Part shown: positions 1 through 12,090 of the stretch, piece after piece
Layout: each line of letters starts with the position of its first letter
Position numbering within the stretch: the first letter of the stretch is position 1
Source of the DNA: Kuschelorhynchus macadamiae
Lineage: Eukaryota > Arthropoda > Insecta > Coleoptera > Curculionidae
Length of the DNA: 64,000 bases
Direction of reading: 5' to 3'
Assembly (NCBI GenBank): GCA_030620095.1
Contig: JAUTXW010002390.1
Span: 373,538 to 437,537 of the forward strand
Program-made: the position numbers and the translations under genes
The notes under the pieces: model-generated
Told to the model about the DNA's origin: nothing
Databases searched by the model: none
What the model saw: the letters and a program-made list of their open reading frames with translations, nothing else

Positions 1-250
1 TTGCTAATGCAAAAAAAAATCGATAAAATTCTCGGACACGAACATAATAAATGTCATCTGCGCTTTTTTTTGAAAAAAAATTTATGCAGGTTGACTCATG
101 TAAAGGAAAATTTATTTAGGTAAATGGAAACTCCATATTTTATATCAGTTCTGTAATTTCCAAGACAAGAAAGTTTCAAAAACATATAAGACTTATGGTC
201 TTAAGTGGATAGTTTCGTAGTTACAGAGGGATTAGAAAAAACCTTAATAA
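1..250. repeat. Left arm of a long inverted repeat (mariner-like element end)
   Basis: The reverse complement of the first ~240 bases matches 3712-3950. Both begin with a CTAATGC/A-run/CG motif and share a block containing 'ataaaatatgga' followed by a first-strand 'tcca'-type tract. The arms are diverged. They look like the long TIRs of the mariner-like elements whose decayed transposases lie inside. The left arm may continue beyond the window. Confidence 0.6.
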
Positions 251-419
251 AAACATTTTAATTTAATATTTAATAACATAAAAAACAAATAAATTTTTTA
301 TTTAATTGTTGCAATGATTTTCATTCTTCTGCCTGACAATACCCAAAGCGACAAATGAACTCTCGTTGAATTCTTCCTATAGTTCCTTCTAAACTATTCC
401 TGCCTTCCGTTGTTATTCT

Positions 420-1000
420 ATTTTTAAACATTTAATATTGTCAATTCTTGTTTTATAAACAACATTTTTCAAGTAACCCCATAAGAAAATAATGCAATGG
501 TGTGAGATCGGGGGTCTTTGGCGGCCATTCAATATCCACATCTCCCAATCTACTAATTTGAAAAAATACTGTCGAATTTCTGCTCCATAATATGGCGATG
601 CTCCGGCATGTTGGAACTACAAGGCTTTATCGTGAACTGCAGAATTACATCTGTAATTATTAAAAATGTAATCCTCATTACCTCCTCGGTGCATTTCTTT
701 ATATTTAATAAATTGTATCATAGCAGGTACCTCATGATCTAAAGCAACTGTGCGCACACTGTTGTGGAGTTTTCTTCCATAGCCAACAATATATTTATTT
801 TTTTATTCTCCTGCAAAGCTGTGCGGCCTGTCTTGAAAAGATCTTCTACGGAACCCGTTTCTCGATTTCTGATTTGACAGTTGATCTAGTGAGTGGCCTC
901 TCTGGATACTTAGCAGTGAACAAAATTTAAACTTCTGGTTGAGTTCGAACTCTATTACCACATCCAATATTAATAGGATTATCTCTCCTTTGTGTGGAAG
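420..1000 (-). pseudogene. Decayed mariner-like (DD41D-type) transposase, C-terminal half
   Basis: Reading the minus strand from about 640 down to 430 gives fragments close to the end of the intact relative at 47879-49698: a QxDGAPPHYG-like block, then GDVDIEWPPK, TPDLTP and a YFLMG-like block. In the intact copy these hold the second and third catalytic aspartates. Stops and frameshifts break the frame throughout, so the gene is dead. It is TE debris, not a host gene. The family call rests on the WPPKTPD block and on the match to the complete copy in this window. Confidence 0.65.
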
Positions 1001-1289
1001 ATAAACGCATTATAATGAAATAATAATAAAGTATATACAAAAAGTCAAAGTTAATAATAAAATTATGACAGTAATAAGGATATTATTCCTAAATACTAAA
1101 GTTACAGAAGTGCGATTTCAGGTATCACGGGTAATAACAGAATGACCAATTTTTCTTGAGAATATTTTAACCGCGAATAATTTCATTATTTTATGACGAA
1201 CCAAAATAAAAAAAAAAAACTAAAAAGTATATTTGAGATTTTTTTTGGCATCATGTAACATACGAATGTGTTTTATCTCTTTTAAAGAT

Positions 1290-1430
1290 TATAAATCTGA
1301 AATAAAATATTGCCGTTTCCATTTAAAGAAATCGTCGATGATATTATGACACAGCCTGCATAAAGAAATACTGTCCCAAAAAATGCGCAACTGAAATTAT
1401 TATATACGTATGGGTTTTTTTTTTGCTTTC
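1290..1430. repeat. Right-end copy of the mariner-like TIR
   Basis: This stretch repeats, in the same orientation, the end sequence at 3780-3945: 'atctgaaataaaatat', then 'ctgt..aaaaa.tgc.caactga' and a poly-T run followed by GC. It probably marks the right end of the first of two decayed copies. Confidence 0.5.
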
Positions 1431-1649
1431 ACAAATAACGAGTTTGTCCCATAAATTACGGAACATCCTGCCGAAAAAATTCTGGGACAACAAAATTCTC
1501 GTAAAGAGTCTATAAAATCTATTAAGGATAGGTTATCGTTGTTGTCATGGAAGTGAAAAGGTTAAGCACCAAAATAATAATACTACCTTTTTTAAAAATA
1601 AGAGGAGAAATGAAATTAACGTTTATTATTTTAAAATATAACAAAAATA

Positions 1650-2480
1650 AAAATAAGACTTTTTAATATTTGGTAGCTGCACCGTTATTATCGATTAATG
1701 CTCGCAAACGTTGTGACATGCTTAATACTAGGTTTCTTGTATACTCTTGCGTTATTTGATCCATGCAAACGTTTTCTATCGGGTTGATATCTGGGCTTTT
1801 CGAAGGCCACGACAGAACACGAATATGATTTTCTTCTAAATACTGTTGAACTGTGTTGGAATATAAAATCTTGGCTATATACTGCACCGACTGATGGTAT
1901 CATAACTTGGTTTAGTATATTGCAATATAGTTGTGCATTGAGTCTTCCCTGTAGTATTTGGTAAACTCCTGGGCCCCTTGCACTAATCCAGACCAAAAAC
2001 GTTTATAGAAAAGCGTCCACTTTGATTTGTCTTATGAGTACATTTTTCATCGTATCTCGTACCGTAATGCGGATTTTTCCATTGTTACACGATTTAAAAG
2101 TTTTTTCATCGGAAAATATTACGTTTTCCTACATATTATTTTCATTTATGTATTCATGAGCAAATTCTACTCTTCTCCGCTTATTTGCTTCAGTCAAAAA
2201 TATTTTATTTGCAGCACAGCAACTTTTTATATCCGAACTACGAATTCTACTACGAGCTTTAACCAGGAAAATGTGTCTCTTCTTTAGCTTTTATTGGTGT
2301 TTCAAGGGGATGATCTCTTAGAAAATTAATTAACTCTATATCTTGAACGTTATTCGAAAAACAGCACGGTGTTTTTGCTAATTCCCAATTCATCTGCGAT
2401 GCTTCTTATTTGATGACCATCTCTCAATCGCGTGTAAATAATCGCTTTTTGCTCGGTGGTTAACGCGGGCATTTAAATAT
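1650..2480 (-). pseudogene. Decayed Tc1-like transposase
   Basis: Minus-strand reading from about 2474 starts with MPALTTEQKAIIYTRLRDGH and continues RSIADELGISKNTV, a helix-turn-helix of the Tc1/IS630 type. After several frameshifts the C-terminal end at 1663-1996 reads ARGPGV, GRLNAQLYCNIL, then LEENHIRVLSWPSKSPDINP and IENV. This is the catalytic D-P-N-P-I-E block of Tc1-like transposases, where E is the third acidic residue. It differs from the DD41D elements nearby, which have SPDLxPLDFF. At least three reading-frame breaks are needed. It lies between the two mariner-like remnants and may have inserted into one of them. Confidence 0.75.
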
Positions 2481-3229
2481 ATATAATTATTTTTTGACAG
2501 GTCTGTCGGTCACAAAATTTATCAAACTAATAACTTCAAAACAAGTTAATAGTCCGCTGTGGCAGTTTTTTTTCGGCACCTGAAACCAAGAACTTTTTCC
2601 TAAAAGTCTAGATGCTAAAAAGATACCTCTTTGTCACAGAATTTTTACAGCAGGATGGTACATACAATATATGAAACAATTTCATATTTGTTAAAACAAA
2701 AAAAAGAAACGGCAAAATCCGCGGCCACGTATATAATAATTCTAGTTGCGATTTTTTTGAAACAATATGTTATTTTACTCACGTACTCAGAAAAAGAATA
2801 TTTCAAAAACTATAAAGCACGTATGGCCTTGAGTGGGTAGTTTCGGTACATTTTATTTTCAAATTTTATTCTTCTGCCTGACAAAAAAGATTACAGTCTT
2901 ATTGTATAATTTTTTTAAATAAGTGTATTTCATATGTAACATGTCTAAAAAAACTTTTCAATAATACTTATGTTTTTTTTTATCTTGATACCGCAAAAAA
3001 TAATAAAATTATTAGCGTTTAAAATGTTATCACGAAAATTTGACTATACTGTACATACACGTAATACTTTAAATTGCACTTAGTTGACTGTTTTGCAATT
3101 ATGGTATATGGTAGTGACATTATGCCCTCATAATTATTAGCTTTGACTTTTTATAAGTACCTTGCTTTTATTTTATTATAATGCGTTTATTTCCCACGCA
3201 AAGGATAGAAAGCCTTATGATAACTGGAT

Positions 3230-3660
3230 ATGGTAATGAGTTCGAATTCAACAAAAAGTTTTCGTTTTATTTGGTGCTCAGCATCCGGAGACACCAATCA
3301 CTAGAAACGTTGATGGTAAAATTAAAAAAAAAATCGAGAAACGGGTTTTGGTAGAAGATCTGACTGGAAGAAAATCTACAACACAACGATGAAAACTTGT
3401 AATTTGAACAAGACGGAGCATCGCCACATATGCAGGAGAAGAAGGCAGTATATTTTTCGAGAAGTAGATTGGAAGACGTGGAAATAAATGGCCCCCAAAG
3501 CCCTCGACCTCATACCATTGAACGTTTTCTTGTACGGTCACTTGAAAAATGTTGTTTTTAAGACAAGGCCTAAAATATTGAATATATAAAAGATAGAAAA
3601 CAACAGAATGCAGGAATATTTTAGAAAAAACCATAGGAAATCAACAACAAACGAAATAAT
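3230..3660 (+). pseudogene. Decayed mariner-like transposase, second copy
   Basis: Plus-strand fragments read QDGASPHMQE, then SRLEDVE and a W/GPQSP block, then FLVRSLEKCCF, parallel to the minus-strand copy at 420-1000. The frame is broken several times, so this is a pseudogene. The right flank (3700-3950) is the long inverted repeat of the element. Confidence 0.6.
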
Positions 3661-3699
3661 TAATGTTTTTTTTATGTTCTTAAATGTTTAAATAAAATA

Positions 3700-3950
3700 T
3701 ACTAAATAAACTACAAAACTATCCACTTAAGATAAAAAGTGTTTGATATTTTTAAAAGCATATTTTCATTGAAATTACAGATCTGAAATAAAATATGGAG
3801 GTTCTGTTTAAAAAATCGCCCATGACGTCATATCTACTACATACCTACAATACTTTATTATATAACCTGTATAATAAAATATTGTTTCAAAAACTGCACA
3901 ACTGAAAATTATTATGTACGAAGATTTCTCCGATTTTTTTTTTGCGTTAG
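3700..3950. repeat. Right arm of the long inverted repeat
   Basis: Inverted match to bases 1-250, ending in the reverse complement of the CTAATGC-type terminus ('ttttgcgttag' at 3940-3950). The inner border carries 'ctatccacttaag', the reverse complement of 'cttaagtggatag' at 203-215. Confidence 0.6.
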
Positions 3951-4489
3951 TTCCGTAATTGTATAGACTGTTTATTCTTGTTTTAAGTTGTGGGTAAAGA
4001 TGAATTTACCGACCGTATAAACCGAAGAAATATTTGCATACAGAGACTAAGTTATTTGTGTGTGACGGAATCCGCCACAAAAGAGTTTCATGTAAAACCA
4101 ACTTACCTATTTATTTTTCTTGATAATATATTTTATATATGTGTTTTTCCTTACTAAACTTTCTGGGCTTATGCAAATAAATATATATGAATAATTTTTT
4201 TCATTTTAATAACATTGTTCTTTTTTCGCCTATAATAAAGTAAAAGATGTAATGTTTTCCCTATAAAACGGAAACTGACTACACCACTGTTAAATCTTAT
4301 ATGACACTTGATTTTGTGCAAAATGTAACATCAATTATTAGTTAGATTTTCGAAGCTGAACTTTAAACATTTTTTATTTTTTTATTAGACCGACATAATG
4401 GATTAGAAGCAACAAAGTTTTATTAGTTTATCCCAATTTTACAGTGCTGAGTAGGAAAGTAACCGCTTTGTTCTGATAGGATAGATTTT
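3951..4489. other. No gene recognised
   Basis: AT-rich sequence with no open frame of note, no RNA gene and no repeat I can identify. Confidence 0.5.
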
Positions 4490-4720
4490 TACCATATAGG
4501 TTAAACTTTCATATAAGCCTCGATTTTTAAACAATATAGAAAGTCAACCGGGTGTGTAATTTTTGAGCTTTGCTGCGAACAGACCGACCGCTAAAGCAAG
4601 AGACCGACGAAAAAACATTTGAACAATCTAGAGACCTTAAAACGCGAAGATCAGCAAAAATCTCAAATGTTGTTTTTTACGATTACAATGGTTTCCTCTT
4701 ACGACTCGAGTAAAAACAGT
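4490..4720 (+). repeat. Partial copy of the CAGA/hairpin dispersed repeat
   Basis: Contains the family's end module: 'gagctttgctgcgaacagaccgac', then 'agagacc.taaaacgcgaagatc', 'aaaaatctc' and 'tttttacgattacaatg'. This matches the ends of the better copies at 11275-12090 and 17700-18885. The terminal hairpin is degenerate here. Confidence 0.6.
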
Positions 4721-7700
4721 TTCTACATCTAAGTATAGTTTTTTCAGATAGCTCCTTTTACGTTTTTCTTTTTGTCTTTTAAAGTCGTATTACTTAATAA
4801 GAAGTCGTTTTTTACTATAATATTTTATAATTATAATAATAAAGTTAGTATAATAAATAATTTAAAAGACAAAGCTCTACTATAGAAGCCACGTCATGAA
4901 ACATTAATATTTTTCCAGTATAAGTCAATCCCTCAAAGATCTTTAAATCAATGCATATGTTATTTAGACTTTAGGAGTTATTTAAAATAAAAATTCGGTA
5001 CAGGTTAATTGTATGGTTGTCTAGTTTAGCACTGCCTAGTTTTGGGGTTTGCCCTGATTTTTTCTTTGTATTGCGTGATAAAATGGAATAACCTCTTTAT
5101 AGCCTTTCGTTTTATTTCAGTTTGTTTTTCTCTAGATTGCAGGAAGTTTTGTTTGGTTTGCTATATTTAACGATATAACCATTCCGCAAAATTAATACTT
5201 TAAGCAAAAATACCAGTAAACAAAATTGAAGAGAGTAATTTGCATGTGGTGTTGATACACTTCGAAAACCAGTAAAATAATTCCGAAACCGCTTCAAATG
5301 ATTTGCTTAAGCACTATAACATCGGTAATAATTATTTTTAAACGAAATACTTCATTTTGAGATCCCTCTTAAATTCTTAACATTTTTTATATAGCATATT
5401 TTATAGTTCAATTTCCGGTAAACGAACTAATATATTCTATGGTCTGTCTTACAATACCAACTTTTAAGAGAGATTATAAATGTTAAAGAAGGAATGTGCA
5501 ATTTGTTTTGCCTGTAGTCCATTCATTTCAATTTTACTACGTCCCAACATCTCAAACTGTTAATTTTTAATGTTTAATATCTCCAATAGAGTTGAATTTA
5601 AGGGTAGGGCATGCTACATGAAATATATTTAGAATCAATTTAAAAAATATTACCTTTATCACAGTGTCTAGACGAATTACCCGGTATATTCGAAATCATC
5701 GTTAAAAAAAAGGGCAATTCAATAATGATAAATGTTCGATAATGAGATTACGATTTGTAAGAACGTTTACAAACTTACAAATAAGGGGATTTTTATAACC
5801 AACGCTTTAACTAGGAAAAATCGAAAAATAAACAGGTGCGTGTCTCAAATCTCAAACAAAAGAAGCTAGTTGAGCGAATAAGAAAGAAATAGTGACATAT
5901 AGGTGAAGAGGTTTTACATACAAATCTCTAATAACCAAGCAAAATCAATTGTTCGACGAAGAAGAAGTATTTAGTGCCTCACCCCCTAGGAAATCACTCA
6001 AGTACCTCGGCTACCCCTACCACCTTCAAATGGGATTGCCACGATCGTTACCGAGGATTCTGCTGCTGTGGGAGGTAAGACACTGGAAGATGCACTTGCG
6101 GCTAGTAACCAGAGGTTATTGATTGGGAATTGATCCTGTTTAGCCGAACGTGCCCGAGTACTGAACGGCAACGTCTGCTTTGTTTGAATGTATCGCGAGA
6201 CGTGAAATAATATGGAACTTTTAGTAGTGGAACATTAATCTATGCATATCGAAATTTTGAACTTTTCGCCGATTTGCTTCTTAATATATGTCCAAAGATA
6301 TATTCTATTTCTGTGAACATGTGTTTTTCATAAAGTTGTCTGTCGAAATAGGATAGAACAAGCAAATATTTTTCGTTGCTTATTGATATAAATTTTTAGT
6401 AATTATAATTTATTATGTTATAAAAATAATAATAATGGTTTTTATTAAAATCAATTTTTGCTGATAAAGTTTGGAGTAATAAAAATATCTGTGAACAGGT
6501 TAACTTTAAATAAAATAAGCTAATTTTCTAGCTAATATTAGAATATACAGGGTTATCAACGTCACTTTTTTTAAATATATTGCTTTGACTTGACTCCAGT
6601 TACAGCCCCTGCCACATCCACACTTAGTTGCATCGTGCCACAGTCAAAAACTAAACCAAAACACATTCTGCGCAAAATTCAGTTTTAAAAGTATAAAGAG
6701 TATTGTAAATTTGAGTATGGATAACCTAGATAATATTTTGTAACTTGAGAAGCCACTTGTGGACTATCTGCTTGAGCAATACAAATATTAATTTGTTTAG
6801 GCTTGATAATTCCGCTAGTTATTTCTTTTTCTAGTAGCACAGCGACGTTGCAAGATTCTATGTTTATAACTGATGTCAAAAGTTCAAAGTTTATCGATGC
6901 TCGCATTATATCAGAGTTAGTACTGTGAGTTTAATGTCAAAAAGTGTTAACCAAAAATTGTTATTATAGGGCTTTTAAAAATTTCAATTATAGATTATTC
7001 TATAATGAATTAACAGGGCTGTCATTTAATGATATATTTTATGTAAATTTTATAGAGCACAAAATACAGTTATCTAATAAGTTAATTACAGTTATTTTTG
7101 GTTAGCGTCTCTAAATGCAGCTCGCGATAGCAAGCCACAAGATGGCTGAACGAGGAATTAAAAATATTATGAAAAGTCTCGGTAAACGTAACTGCGTAAG
7201 CCTGCTCTTTTTGGCCGTGCAGTTGATAATGGGGATGTAAGAAAAACCTGTAAAACATGGCCGAGTATAAACATAAAAACTCCAATTAGCATGATACTCA
7301 AGACAACAAATCTAAATGTAAAATATTCTACATATTTCATAAGCCCGAAAAATATTTTACGGGCTATTTTACGAAACAACAAAAAGTTCCATTTTTCATA
7401 GATTTTAAATTGACGGCAAAAAGTTGCATCAAACTTTCAACACATAAAATGTCATGTCATTGTCCTTTTTGATATGACCACCGGTGAAATGGTCACGAAC
7501 ATTTAACCCGGCTAACGGGTAAATACTCGCTGACATTTTGAATATTTTCTTCTACTTTTGCATACATAAGGGAAATAGTCCTCGACATTTGCTTGACGTT
7601 AACACAATAAATTAGTATTTGCCTTCAGTTTTTAAGAAAACTGAGAATAGAATGGATTGTGGGGTATTCTTTAAGGTCTAGTTCGCAAACACACTCCACG

Positions 7701-7985
7701 AACAACACAAACGACTGTTATGTAAATAATATTTCTTTACCAAAACTTTGGATATTCCATTTGAGAATTGGGTACTAGGTAGTATATAAAAATTAAATTC
7801 GTCTTTTTATGGCCCAGGTAGAGTTTCACAAATATATTAAATTACCTTAAATATACCGGTCTAAAAATGTACCAAGAAATGATGATCTTAAATATCAATA
7901 AATGTGAAACGTTCAATCACAATCCCATCAAGTTTTATATCGTTGAAAACATCGTAAAAAGCGCTATTTAAATCCGTCTAAGTAT
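4721..7985. other. Long stretch without a recognised gene
   Basis: AT-rich DNA with only short chance reading frames. A slightly GC-richer block at about 5985-6190 stands out from its surroundings, but I could not connect its translation to a family. An isolated 'acagggttat' at 6552 resembles the terminus of the DD41D elements and may be a solitary end. Confidence 0.4.
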
Positions 7986-8132
7986 ACAGGGTGTCTCATT
8001 TAAAATAAGGAAGCTGATATCTGCGCACAAGAAAACGACGTACCTGGTATATATGAAATAAAATAAATTCAGCACTCGATTTACCACAGTTAACTTAAGT
8101 GTTCAACTTTTCATTCCATCCCGTATACTTTG
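7986..8132. repeat. Possible small mariner-type MITE
   Basis: Begins TACAGGGTGTC and ends CATCCCGTATA, imperfect inverted ends of the mariner 'ACAGGGTG' type about 147 bp apart, with no coding capacity. Weak, because it rests on short ends only. Confidence 0.3.
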
Positions 8133-8332
8133 TGAGATAAGGTAGAGTCCCAATCTATAAATGAGGCCACCATGTACTCATATATGTATATTTTGAACTT
8201 GAAGTGACAGAAAGACAGAGAGGAAGTGATAAAAAATGGTTACTGTGACTAGACAAACAAAGAAACATATGATAACAAACTACTACAAAAATAGAGAAAG
8301 ACAAAAACACGTTTTTAGAAAAACATGCAGTC

Positions 8333-9290
8333 CACTAAAACCGAAGCACTGGTTTAGATATGTAGATGATACTTTTGTTGTTTGGCCTCATGGACAGGAT
8401 AATCTCCTCATATTTCTGAACCACCTTAATCAGTAACATCATAATATCAAGTTCACGATGGAAATTGAATCTAATGGAACAATTCCCTTTCTAGATGTAT
8501 GTGTTCAAAGGAAGGAAAATGGTACATTAGGACATTCTGTGTATAGAAAACCGACGCATACAAATAGATACTTAAATGCAAATTCTCATCACCATCCAGC
8601 ACAAAAGAAATCGGTTATTAGCTCACTAGTATTCAGAGCTATTTCGATTTCTGATCAGATTCTTTAACATCGGAAACATCGAAACTGACTGAAGCTCTCA
8701 GAGGGAATGGCTATTGTACTCAAGATATTACGCGTTCATTTAAAATATATAGTAAACCAACTCCGCCAAAGGAGAATGATAAAGAGCCACCATTAGGTAG
8801 TGTTGTTCTTCCCTACATACATGGCACTACAGACAAAATAGGACGATTACTTCGGCGGTCCAACATACGTACAATCTTCAATACACATAAGAAGATTGGA
8901 CAATGCTTGCGATCACCGAAAGATCTTGTACCTTTCCAAACAGAAGGAGTATATAAAATTACTTGCTCCTGTGGAGAAGTGTATGTGGGAGAAACAGGAC
9001 ATTCAATATCAACTAGACTTAAGGAACATGAACGATGTATTAAAAAGAAACAAATTGTTCAATCTGATGTAGCTGAACACCAGCATAACACTGGCCATTT
9101 CATAAATGTAAAGGAAACCAAGGTTCTAGCATCGGTTCCAGGTTTTTATAAACGAAAAGTTAGAGAATCTATTGAAATATTTAAATATACAAAAAATTTC
9201 AATAGAGACACGGGTTACGGTCTACTTCACACGTGGAAACCGATCTTAACACAGGGTCACGGTTCGGCGAGCACAAGTCGGGTATAAAAG
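8333..9290 (+). pseudogene. Penelope-like element: RT C-terminus plus GIY-YIG endonuclease (5'-truncated)
   Basis: A Penelope-like retroelement missing the first part of its reverse transcriptase. The sequence enters at PLKPKHWFRYVDDTFVVWPH, which carries the catalytic YVDD, then has an in-frame TAA at 8434-8436. It resumes at 8458 with IPFLDVCVQRKENGTL and YRKPTHTNRYLN, the usual RT-thumb block. A frameshift near 8660 moves the reading to a third frame. That frame ends with GVYKITCSCGEVYVGETGHS, a GIY-YIG nuclease core with the Cys-x-Cys of the Penelope linker/finger, at 8907-9287. The stop codon is at 9285-9287. One nonsense and one frameshift mutation make it defective, but it is otherwise well preserved. 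The fragment at 38717-39107 belongs to the same family, since PLKPKHWFRYVD and WPHGQDNLLIFL are shared. Confidence 0.9.
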
Positions 9291-9545
9291 CCCGCCTGAA
9301 TCTCTTCGAATTCATTCAGTGTTCAGATCTCGTGTAGTAAAGATCCCTGAAGATGCCTCGTGCAATCGAAGGCGAAACGGTGGATAATAAATCCAATTTG
9401 ACACGGTCTAATCCCAAGAACCATGATTTCTCAATTGACCAAAGCCGTGAAAGCTTCCGTTCCATGCAGTCTGTTTTCTCAATCTCTTTTTCGTTCTATT
9501 AGAACTGAGAACAGGGCTTGCTAAAGCCAATATAATAAAATGTTT
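9291..9545 (+). other. Penelope-like 3' untranslated region with a hairpin-GAAACG motif
   Basis: Downstream of the stop codon the sequence reads 'ccctgaagatgcct', then 'aggcgaaacgg' at 9346-9380. A short stem (GCCT/AGGC) is followed by GAAAC, a layout resembling the conserved core of the hammerhead ribozymes reported for Penelope-like elements. The element probably ends before about 9545. Confidence 0.45.
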
Positions 9546-10489
9546 TCTTAACCTTTGTATTGTGTGATATTTACGACGGTTCAATATATAGTAATATACC
9601 CTATATTATGTCTTTTTTAGGTACACTAGGTTTTAGAACTATTGATTAAGAGCATGGTGAGGTACTGATGTGTTATAGCTAATACATTTTTAATTTAACG
9701 ATATTTTGCAGATAAATAAGTTATTTAATTAATTTTATGTTGTTTTTTTAAATTTCTTTTGATAGTAAGTACTCACAATTTTTTTTAATACGTCTGAATG
9801 TATAGTAACATATTTTTATATTTCTGGAGATATTTCTTGTAATTAACTATAAAAGTAATTTGGGAATACATTGAGGTACATCCTCTGATCTGAGGGGGGA
9901 TTTATTTTCTGGTCGGTTTATTTCGGTTGTCTAAATCAATCAAAATGCTACTTGCATCCATAATTGAATTGTACAGTGAATAAGAGGTGAGGGGAGGGAA
10001 TAAAGGGGAGGGCGTAAAGGAAAAACGTTTAGGTTACTGAAATTATCATGCTTCATATTGTTATGGTTTTTAGGAATTTAATTGACATAATATTTATTTC
10101 CACTGATCATTTTAATTTTGACAATGTTTATTGCTGATGCTTTACAAAATTATAAGTATAGAGGCATTTATAGATACCACTTGTATAATATTAGTTACTG
10201 TATGTCTTTATTTTATCAGAGAGGTCCAAACTTTAGGAGTAGGACTCGAATATTCTAAAATTGTCCTTGACAATAAAACCTCACCTAACTAGTACTGAAA
10301 AGGGTGAAATAGAATTTTGAATAAAAAGAAAGATACATTTCTTTTACCCAGAACTTCTCTTATGTATATTTCCTTTTATTACTTCACTACTTGGTGGTCC
10401 AATAATAGAGCACGTCGGCCGTAGGTCAGGACCCGTTCATGAAAGGACTTAAGGAAAAACATATTTATTGGCCAAGTTAAGCACTCGAA
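9546..10489. other. No gene; G-rich tract inside
   Basis: AT-rich non-coding DNA. The exception is 9991-10012, with G-runs of 4, 3, 4 and 3 separated by 1, 6 and 1 bases, which fits the simple G-quadruplex pattern. Confidence 0.5.
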
Positions 10490-11165
10490 TGTTGGTCGCT
10501 AGGGGGAGTAACAGCAACACTAAAGTGTAAATGCCAATTTTTTCTTACGTTTCCGTAATTGAGATATGTTGAAAATATAAGCATTGTATTATTCAGCCAA
10601 TTATGCATTTGTTTGCTACAGACCATTTTTATCTATTTTCAAAAATAAAGTGGTGGGGTAAGATCAAACAATTTTACTTTCAAATGCAGATATCTCTGTT
10701 TTGGATGAACCGATTTTATTCAAATTGCTGTAAAAAAAAAAGATTTTTTTGCTCTACTCATAGAGCCATAAATTGTACATGTGTTTTTTCCAGTTTTCTG
10801 GTTTTCCTAAAATTTTCGGACTAATTGAAAGAGAAATGAAAATAATTTCCACTTTGCCATTGTCACTTTTTCTCCTCTACGCTTTTCTCTTCTTTACAGT
10901 TTATGACTCCACGAGTAGAGCAAAATAAGCACTTTCTTCGACAATGAGTCGAATAAAATCGGTGCATCCAAAACAGAGATATCTATATTTGAAAGTAAAA
11001 ATGTTTGACCTTCCCCCACTACTTTCATTTTTAAAAATAGAAAAAATGGTCCTATTTCAACATACCTCAGGTATGGACATTTCAGAGAAAATTGGCATTT
11101 ACACGTTTGTGTTGTTGTTTCGCCCCTTAGCGTTCAACTTTCGAACTTGAAAATAATTTAGAGCA
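10490..11165. repeat. Fold-back (long inverted repeat) element
   Basis: The left arm (about 10490-10775) and right arm (about 10905-11165) are inverted copies. Shared blocks include 'gtgtaaatgccaatttt', 'actttcaaat..agatatctc', 'tgttttggatg..ccgatttt' and 'tttgctctactc'. The spacer is about 130 bp. No protein is encoded, so this fits a fold-back MITE. Short open frames across it are by-products of the palindrome. Confidence 0.75.
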
Positions 11166-11274
11166 ATTTCTCTTGACCGATTTATCTATAAATATTTTTT
11201 TCCCTAAGTTCTGTCATTAACGGTTCCCGAGCAACAACCGACGTCCTCTATTATTAGACCACCCTGTACTTAGT

Positions 11275-12090
11275 TATTTAGGGACACATATATACTATCT
11301 TTTCAAACATTTTTATAGGGCGCCATTTTGTTAAATCATATTGGATTCCTATCAACATTTTACCAGTCTCTATCTATGCCACACTCGATTTTTGGGCACA
11401 ATTTAAAATAAATTCATTAAGTTGTGTTTATTTTGACACACATTGAATTCGTACCAGTTTATCCATGTATCACACTTATTTTTTCTGCAGAATTTAAAGT
11501 CAATTGAATAAGATTTGTTTTACGTTGATTTTTAAAAAAATTGAAATTAATGTAACAAGTAGTTTTCTCAGACTGATTTTTTTAAATATTTTATTAGGTC
11601 GCTATTTTGTTTTGCTATCTTAGGTTCATACCAAAATGTTTTTAGTTATGCCCCGAAATGACAAACAGACAGACAAAATAATAGACAGATCACCGGACTT
11701 GATAAAACATATTTTTTGGCACCTGATGCTTACATAATACTCGATTTTTGTACAAAATTTGAGATAAATTGGATAAGTATTCTTTTTAACATTTTACTAG
11801 GCCGCTATTTTGCTTTGCTATATTGGATGTTTGCCAAAATTATATCAGCTCTCAGCATATAATTCTTAATTTTTGACCAAAATTTTCTTAATTTTTGGCT
11901 CTCGATCGGGTTTGTAATTTTTTAGCTATGCTCCGAACAGACAGACCAACAGACAGAGAGACAGACCCATGGAATCGAGTAAACATGTTTTTTGGCTTCT
12001 AGGGATCATAAAACCTGAAGATCTATAAAATCCTGGCAGGATGACTTTTTTACGATTGCTATACTTCCCTTTCACAAGAGAAGTAAGCAT
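11275..12090 (+). repeat. CAGA/hairpin dispersed repeat, long copy
   Basis: Several diverged internal iterations, each with 'cgcc/cgct-attttgtt', 'gaattcgtacca', a 'tcacactt..tttttgc' block and 'aatttgaagt/ataaattgg'. They are followed by 'gctatgctccgaacagacag' with a CAGA-rich tract, 'ttttttggcttctaggga', 'gaagatct', and a terminal hairpin ACTTCCCTTTCACAAGAGAAGT-like at 12063-12084. It is non-coding. Confidence 0.8.

Noticed and set aside
5985..6190. Possible exon or SINE in a GC-richer block
   Set aside because: Translations in all frames lack motifs, and no splice sites, tail or second copy were seen.
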